From Endocalyx cinctus (Eukaryota; Ascomycota; Sordariomycetes; Amphisphaeriales; Apiosporaceae), in assembly GCA_001600455.1 (NCBI GenBank), contig BCKC01000004.1:1488001-1552000 (forward strand): 64,000 nucleotides of DNA. The letters are read 5' to 3'. The notes under the pieces were generated by a model. It saw nothing but the letters and a program-made list of their open reading frames with translations, had not been told where the DNA came from and did no database searches. Positions within the stretch are counted from its first letter, which is position 1; the number at the start of each line of letters is the position of its first letter. Made by a program: the position numbers and the translations under genes. This document shows, one piece after another, positions 57,054-64,000 of the stretch.

Positions 57054-58935
57054 CTAACCACCACTGTTCCTCTGCATGTGCCCACGACTACGTGCACTGA
57101 AGCCAGGGCCCGACTCTCCCCATTCCGGGCCGCGCGGCTGCCTTTCCGGTGCATTACGATTGGTAGCTCCGTTTGCACCGGGTCTCTGGCTGCCGATAGC
57201 TCCCGGAGTCTCCCGAGCGCGCATATGAGAGGTATTGGGATCGAAGGTAATGCTCAAAGATCCCATATTTCCCGCTAATAAAGCATCGGTGCTTGAGGTG
57301 GCATTCTGTGCAGAAGTTGGGGTTAGGTTAGGGGGTGTGGTCAGGGAAGTTTGAGAAAAGTCGCCGTAGCGAGTAGGGAGACCATTTCCAAGTCCAGCGT
57401 AGCTAGATCCTGAGGGCGCAGGGCTTGGGCTATGCGTGCGCAGATCCGCAAAACTCTTAGCAGCTCTGAGGTTGTTGGGGATCCCGTTGTCCGGGCTGCC
57501 AGGAAGTTCCAGCATCGGCCCCTGCCTACCAAGCGTATGATACGTGCCAGATCCGATCCGAGATTCGGCGAAGTCAAAAGTAGCCGCCCGGCTGAGGCCA
57601 CGTCTGTGGTCTTCCCAGGAAACATTAGGTAGCTGATTTTGAGGGTGAACGGGTGGGGAATTCTGGGGTCGCTTCATGATCTGAATCTGTCTTCGATCTG
57701 CCTCGCCAACCGACCGATGTTCAAGGCCCATATTGTGGGCTAGTATATGGATCTGTCTGCGTTGCTCGGGGGTAACATCGGGAGAGAAGATATGAACCTC
57801 TCGGGAGTGGTCACTCTTGAATAGTGTAAGCTGTGTATAAAAGTCAAGGGTAGTAGGGTCATTCAGATCGACATCTCCTGGTGTCAATGTTAGTAGTGTT
57901 GAAAGGCTCAGAGTCCCATCTACATGGGTAGAAAAACTCACTAAGCGGTGAACCGGCCGGTTGCTTATTGACGCTGACTCCAAGCGCTTGCAGTGCACTC
58001 TGCTGGTGCAGAGGCAAGGGAGCCCGGTGCTGTTCCTCAAGCTGCCCTCGTTTCTCTCGCTTCTCTCGATCGATTCGATCCCGCTCATCTTGCGGCAACA
58101 TCTTCTTGTACTCCACTCGCAATTTACGTCCCATCACTTCTAGCCCATTCATCTTCTGAATCACGATAGCCGTATCTTCAGCTGTCGAGAAATTTGCAAA
58201 GGCAAGGCCCCTGAATACGCCCTTATCAAAATGATAATTGAAAGCATAGGGTTGGGGGAGATTTAAAGATGCCATCAGGCCTTGAAGAATTTCCTTACGA
58301 CATTGGAATTGAATATTCTTTATGACAATGGCGGTCGGAATAAGTTGTTCATCGGCAGAGCTTGGTGTTGTCATCATACCATGCGAATCGGTAAGGTCAT
58401 GATCATTTCCGTTCATCTGCATATTCGGGTCGAACATGGGAGGCAGTCCGTGGTGGTTTAAGGTAGATGGATCAGTCCAGGTCTGCCAAGAATGACTAGT
58501 TAGTACCAAAATGTTTTTTTTCCATCTCGTGTTTCGAAATTGAGAGTTACTCACAGTAGGGAGCGCAGCGCGTCGGTTAACGGCTCGCGAGCCGAGCCTA
58601 CCATTTCCATTCATTGGCCCATTCATAGTGGCCACACCTCCGTTATAACCCCACGTTTGACTATTCTCCAGCATGTATCCAGATGGCATGGCTCCCGATC
58701 CAAGACGGTCAAATCTACTCAGCGATTCATAACCAGGAGCACCACCGCCACCTCCGCCCAACCGATCTTCATGGCCGTACACGGCAGCAGAACCAAGCCC
58801 CATCGATTCTAACGGTCTTTGTGTTGTTCGGCTACCTGCCAAACCAATAGTAGCGTAACCTTGTCTTGTAGAGCCCGGAGATCGATTCGCTGGTGTGGCA
58901 TAATCATAATACATCTCGTGTTGCTGTTGGTTCAT
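57054..58935 (-). CDS. PIN4: RRM and R3H RNA-binding protein PIN4/Cip2-like
   Basis: Three exons, 58555-58935, 57942-58482 and 57054-57877, give 581 residues; introns of 72 and 64 nt are GTGAGT...GGCAG and GTGAGT...CCAG. The N-terminus is Gly-, Met- and Asn-rich. An RRM lies at about 177-255 (TAIVIKNIQFQCRKEIL, RNP-like GVFRGLAFANF, LRVEYKKM), followed by a charged DERDRIDREKREKRGQLEEQ helix. An R3H domain lies at about 310-375 (DPTTLDFYTQLTLFKSDHSREV, HILAHNMGLEHRSVGEADRRQI). The C-terminal 200 residues are disordered with SP/TP sites (THSPSPAPSGSS). Pin4 in yeast and Cip2 in fission yeast act in the DNA-damage and stress response through mRNA binding. A further 3' exon is possible because GTTAGT precedes the stop, but the ending here is plausible. 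Confidence 0.92.
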
Positions 58936-61900
58936 TGTTGCGAAAATTTTCTAGCGAAGGTCGGTGCAGCTGCTGTAGGTCACCAGCAGGCTGCAGCTCC
59001 CTTCCTGCGGCTTAACTACAAGAAAGGATGCGGCGCACAGTTGTGAGTTCTGACTGAAATAATCGAGATATGAATATGCGATCGACGCCTCACTAGTGTT
59101 GAGATTAAACGTCGGCACGTCTTACGATTTTTTTTTTGTCGATAGGGTGAGCCTCGACTAATCGAGATGAGGACTCGGTGGAGGTTTTTTTTTTTTTTTT
59201 TAGCTTAAGGAGATGGGTAGGTGAAGTCTGCAAAAATGCAGCGAGAGCGGCAAGTGACCGTAGCGTAGCTTTTGATAGGTTTCTACACCAGAGTGGAGGG
59301 AAAAAAGATAGTAGGTGGTCGGTTTTTTGTATGGGGGGGTGGAAAGGATGGTTGGTTGGACGTTCAGGCAGGATTTGGAAAAAAAAATCTCTTAGGTGAT
59401 CCAATGCAGAGAACCGACAGGCCAGGTACGATTACGTTGTTGGCTAATATAATAATAATAGTAATGTAACACGGTCTTCGTTAGGATGATAGACCAAATT
59501 ATGGTTATCGCATACAGAATCGCAAAAGGTCCACGATCGGATTTCCTCAAAGTGGAAGGAATATATATTAAATATTGTATTGCACCGGGACCTGTGGTGG
59601 TGGAAGAAAATCTGTACACCGTTTGACCTGATTTTGCACCAGCGTTAGGAGTTGTGGAGAAAAAAAGGAGCGAAAGAAAAAAAATAAAAAAAAAGTGAAA
59701 ATAAAAAGCGGCGAAGAAGGTTTTGCGGATTAGACGGCAGGGACCCCGGGAGACTTTGTTGCTTTTTTTTTTCCTTAACCCTTTTCAGATGTGGAGGTCA
59801 AGACTCAACCAACCTCCAGGGCTTTAGAGTTTTAGGATTCTTATTAGCAAAGCAAAGCAGGGTATGGGGATATTTCAGGTATGAATTTAACTTTTATATC
59901 TTGACCGTCAAGGGTCAATCTAATATGATTTTTTAGATGTGATCCAAGGCTGTGATAAAGTAGTGTAGTGTAGTGTAAAGTAGAATAGAATATATGTATA
60001 CAATAGTTTGGGAGGATAGAATAAGGTTCGCCAAAAAAGCACGTACGACTTCGGCATGTAATATTATTCAGTGAGCAGTGTTTATGCTATAGTGGCTTGA
60101 AGTAGGTAGCTAGTTGACTTAACTCTGAGAATAGACAACAAATAGTGCAGACCTTACTATAATGGTTGGAGTGGTAAAAGGAAATCTAATTACATACAAT
60201 GCAAGGAATGTGGGAAACGCTGAGGGCCAATGAATTGAAGCCCCTGAAGTAAGCTCTAAAGGGGGGTGGCGAGTTATAGCGGGTGATTTTCAGTTTTGGT
60301 TGCTCCACGCCGTAAAATTGTAAAAGAATAACGATAAATAACGAGCTGAGAGGCTAGAGGCCTACGAACGATAAAATGATAGTATGGGTACGGTAATTTA
60401 CCTGTATTAATGAGGGTGAGATAGGTGGGAACAACTGAAAAGGGAGGTGAGGTGAAGTTCAGGTCAAGTCAGGTCAATTGTCAGGGGAGGTCAAGGAGGT
60501 CGGGTTATTTATTTTTTTCTAGTTATTTTTTTTATACGTATGTTCAATTTGGGGCCCGATGGAAGGTTTATAGAAACCCAGGAATATGTCACCGTTCAAA
60601 TAAACACAGCCACGGAGATAAAATTGTCGACCCTGGAAAATTTTAAAAAAGAAGATCCCCTTTTGTAGGGGTCTATAATATAAAATGAGAGAATTATAAC
60701 AAAGTATAAGAAGTAGTACGTATAGTAGGACCAATTTTAATGTAAATGCAGAGATGTAAGAAATAAATGCCTACAAGATAAGGCACTGGAATAGAGACAG
60801 GACAGAAGTCCGAGCGGTATAAAATAAAATAAAAAATGAGAAAAAAATTAGAAAAAGAATTTATCAGAGAACGAGATAAAAACATGAAAACAGACAAACA
60901 TACGAATGAGGAGAGAATGAAAAATGAAAAAAAAAAAGAGGGAAAAGGGTATATTAGATTAAGTTTACTTTGGATTCATACGGTACTAAGTAACTACCTA
61001 CCTACCTAGAAGGTACCTAAGCTGCTAAGGTAAGTAACTGAGTACTAGCATTTACGTACTTGCGTACTTACGTACTCCGTACTTACCCTACCTACGTATT
61101 TACTTTACTTTACTTTGAACTATCAGTAAATAAAGGCTTTTCGCTACTTCAATATCTCATAAAAGATACTTATGTAAGTTACTTACATAACTTGAGTGCC
61201 TAAAATATTAATACTAAATACCCGTAGACATAACATGAGAATAACATTAGCTTCTTACTTGTACGTATAGAATAAGAAAACTTAGCTACAGTACCTTCTA
61301 GCGCTATGAACGGACTACCAAGTACTCGCTCAGGTACTTCTTTATTTATTTATTTTTCTTTTGTAATTAATTAAAGTTTTGTTTACACGTATGTTGACTT
61401 TGGAAGGTGCTGCTGATCTAATGAATGATCTAACTAAAATCACTTAACCCAAATATTGTGGCTGATATTAATTAATATACACACTGTCTAATTTATCGTG
61501 TTTTCTTGCTTTCTCTATAGTACGATACTTATAAATACACTGTATTATTCGTACATGTAGAATCTGCTAAGATGCACAGGGCAACATCCGCATCGTTAGT
61601 GGACTTGGTAATTAGACTTTACTATTACAAGGCCTTGTCGTGGTCAACCTCATTATCTGTGTTATTTACATACTTCTAGGTTGACTGGTCGACTTTACCG
61701 CTATTTACAACGCCTCTTCTTTCTTACTTTGCACAAGATACATAATAAAGATGGAGAAATATATACTATATCACAAAATTATATTCGGTTTTTGTTTTTT
61801 GTTTTTTATTCAGCATCTATCGAATAAAGAAATAAAATACAACCTTGGGAAGCAGGGCGTTTCGAAGCCCCGTGAGCATCTTGAGCACACCCTCCTATCC

Positions 61901-64000
61901 ACCCTGATGCATATTTCCATCCTGTCAAGTGACAGATTCTACCACCCATTTCCCAAGGACGCGAAATATCACATGAATATACCACACGATCACTCATATA
62001 TGTTTCGTTTGAGGTACGCAATGCTAATGTAAGCCAGGGTATAAGAGATGGGGAGCCTTATGCAATATTTTATTACCCCCCACTACCTCTTTCAAAGGTA
62101 AGTGATATATTTGTGCAATTTTGAGTGCCACGATCGATACATATGTCATCACCCCATCAACTCATGTATATTCATGTATACTTTGTATGTAAATACCAAC
62201 TAAGTTGGTGTATTATGTCTGTATTGAATAGCGTCATTTTGTGGCAAAGCACATCGATAGATGTAACCTCGACAAGACACTGTTATATTGTCTTCAAAAA
62301 ATTCCCTTCAACTAAGCGCATCCAACCTTAACCCAGTCCGCCGGTTCGCATAGGGCAGCCTATCACTTTTTGAGAACGCCGTCAGCTCCTTCCGCATAAC
62401 TCTGCGTAGCATGTTGGTTGTTCGGCGATCCACGAGGAATGGCTTTCTGCCTCGAGCGACCGTCTCCCGGGCCTGTTTTTCTGGCCGCCATTGGTCATAC
62501 CCTGTTAGCTGCCAAGTATCGAATAAGAGCGAGAATAAAAAACGCCCTGAAGGAACCAGCCGGCAACGGAATACAGAAGCAGCCCAAAGGGATTGGTTAC
62601 CGCTTGAATCCCTACTCGGGATGACCAACTTGTACCCGTACTGGCCAATACTTGTGGGCTTACACACTAGTTACGCGGGAGAATGCGCAACATGCAGCCT
62701 ATCCTACTCTGCATCTGCATGTCACAACCCATTTATGTTTTGGCAATGGAAATGTGTTATCCGTATGCATATTCACATCTAACTTTATCTCACGCCTAAC
62801 TTCAGACCCCGGAACGCGGAAAGCACCCGGATCTTTTTATTTTTTTTTTCTTCCTTACGTCAACCTATCCCTTCTCTCCCGTAATAAGCCAACGCAAGAT
62901 TCCATCAGTTATGGAGCATCCGGAATTATCTAACTTCGTTCTAGAAATACGATCGGCCTCGAAAGGTCTGGAAGGTTTTAAGGGTTCATTTACTTTCGCT
63001 CAATGACCTCACTCTGTGGACCCACGCTGATCTTGAACCACGGAACCTATAGCCTTGGCAATATCACCTGCCTCCTGAAACTGACTTTTTCTAAATTTTC
63101 CCAATATTACACTATCCAAATAACCGTACCCCTTTCATCTAATCACGTGTCTGAAGACGGAGTGACTTTACTCCACGCTAGGACTACCAGGTCTATGGAG
63201 AAACTCTCGACAAGTCAACCCAGATCTCTATCACAAATCAAGACCACTGTTATTATACTCCGTCTAGCTAGGGGTGATGGGTGGGTGCGCGGAAATGTCT
63301 TTGTCCTACTACTTAATTCAACTGGCTTCGTAATCAAATACGAGGAACTCCCCCTCCCTCAAAGGTAGGTTCAGGCTGATCTACTGTAGGAACTAAAAAA
63401 GAGTTCGCTTCAGTTGGAGCAACTAATCCCGCTCTTTCCCGTTCGCCTTTTTTAGGGGGAAAACAAACAGGATCGCGGACAAACCAGGCTATTGAAGGAG
63501 AAAGCAGAATATATTACATTTGGAAGAAATTCAAAGGGGAGGAAAAAAGATGTCTCGTATTCACATACTGACTTCAATAATTAATATTTTACTCTTTTGG
63601 AGAGATATATGCGAACCGTGTCTAATTTATATCATTTTAGCCCTCCTAAACAAGGATCAGAACGGTCCTCTAGGCTATTCTTCCGTCAGCCGTGTCGAAA
63701 TATCTCAGATAAGCAAATCGGCACAAGCATCCCATGCATTCATTATATTTTTATCCCTCAGCCTGTTAGTTAATGGGGTAGGACAGGTGGAGACATGGGA
63801 CGCGAGGTTTTGAATGAGAATCTCTGCATATAAACTCGCGACGCTTGTCGAACAAGAGAGAGCGTTGGTCGAAAGTACGAATAACAGTAGGATATGTCTT
63901 GCTTAGGTGACGCTGGCTCTTGTGTGTGTAACCACAACGTTAATATGCTTAGCCGAGAGCGTACCATACCTGCGGCCATGCAGGTCTTTTGTATCGGTAA
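58936..64000. other. 5-kb spacer to the window end
   Basis: It starts with the PIN4 promoter (pyrimidine and A runs to about 59830). Many TAGGTA/AAGTAC words and an inverted repeat (61170-61190) lie near 60.9-61.2 kb. Beyond 62.3 kb the base composition is less AT-rich and several ORFs of 60-120 codons occur on both strands (62308-62667, 63003-63368, 63770-63979), but none has recognisable domains. No gene is supported. Confidence 0.45.
61170..61190. repeat. 9-bp inverted repeat with 3-nt spacer
   Basis: TTATGTAAG and CTTACATAA are exact reverse complements around TTA. It sits next to a 120-bp cluster of short GTAC- and TAAGT-containing words. Confidence 0.7.

Noticed and set aside
62308..62667. 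119-residue minus-strand ORF near the right end
   Set aside because: No recognisable motif; a plus-strand ORF of similar length overlaps it.

Overview
The window is nuclear DNA of a filamentous ascomycete (Pezizomycotina, most likely a Sordariomycete). The evidence is short GT-AG introns of about 46-300 nt with fungal branch and acceptor signals, monocistronic genes on both strands, AT-rich spacers of 0.4-5.6 kb, and fungal families such as a PTH11/rhodopsin-type membrane protein, a TRI12-type transporter, the DSC3 ligase subunit and the ERT1/AcuK regulator. Gene models were built by hand by joining exons at splice sites that keep the frame; all multi-exon totals are divisible by three. No operon, CRISPR array, integron or intact transposon was seen.

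Left third (1-18.3 kb): the 3' end of ALG14 (2-439, +); an NmrA-like reductase (-); xanthine dehydrogenase hxA (2772-7008, -) and an aldehyde dehydrogenase (9105-10611, +) that diverge from a 2.1 kb spacer carrying tandem GATA-type motifs; a degenerate tRNA-like element; a small MIT-domain protein (+). Then come three mitochondrial genes in a row: ribosomal protein mS23 (-), a PPR protein (+) and COX8 (-).

Middle (18.3-43.9 kb): the exosome helicase MTR4 (+) convergent with DSC3 (-), a small putative membrane protein (+), an intronless GC-rich zinc alcohol dehydrogenase of bacterial style (+), a TRI12-family MFS transporter (-), a six-exon rhodopsin/PTH11-like receptor (+), a six-exon kynurenine-type aminotransferase (+), an eight-exon SPO22/ZIP4 meiotic gene (-) interrupted by one in-frame TAG, and the seven-exon zinc-cluster regulator ERT1/acuK (-) with two microexons inside its DNA-binding domain.

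Right third (43.9-64 kb): a 5.6 kb spacer with no supported gene, exocyst SEC6 (-), an unfamiliar Cys-rich acidic protein (-), the RRM/R3H protein PIN4/cip2 (-), and about 5 kb of spacer to the window end.

Most genes are housekeeping and not functionally clustered. The observations most worth checking are the premature stop and GC-AG intron in ZIP4, the microexons, the tandem GATA motifs upstream of xanthine dehydrogenase, the bacterial-looking alcohol dehydrogenase, and the palindromes in spacers. I did not find convincing evidence of a wholly new biological system.
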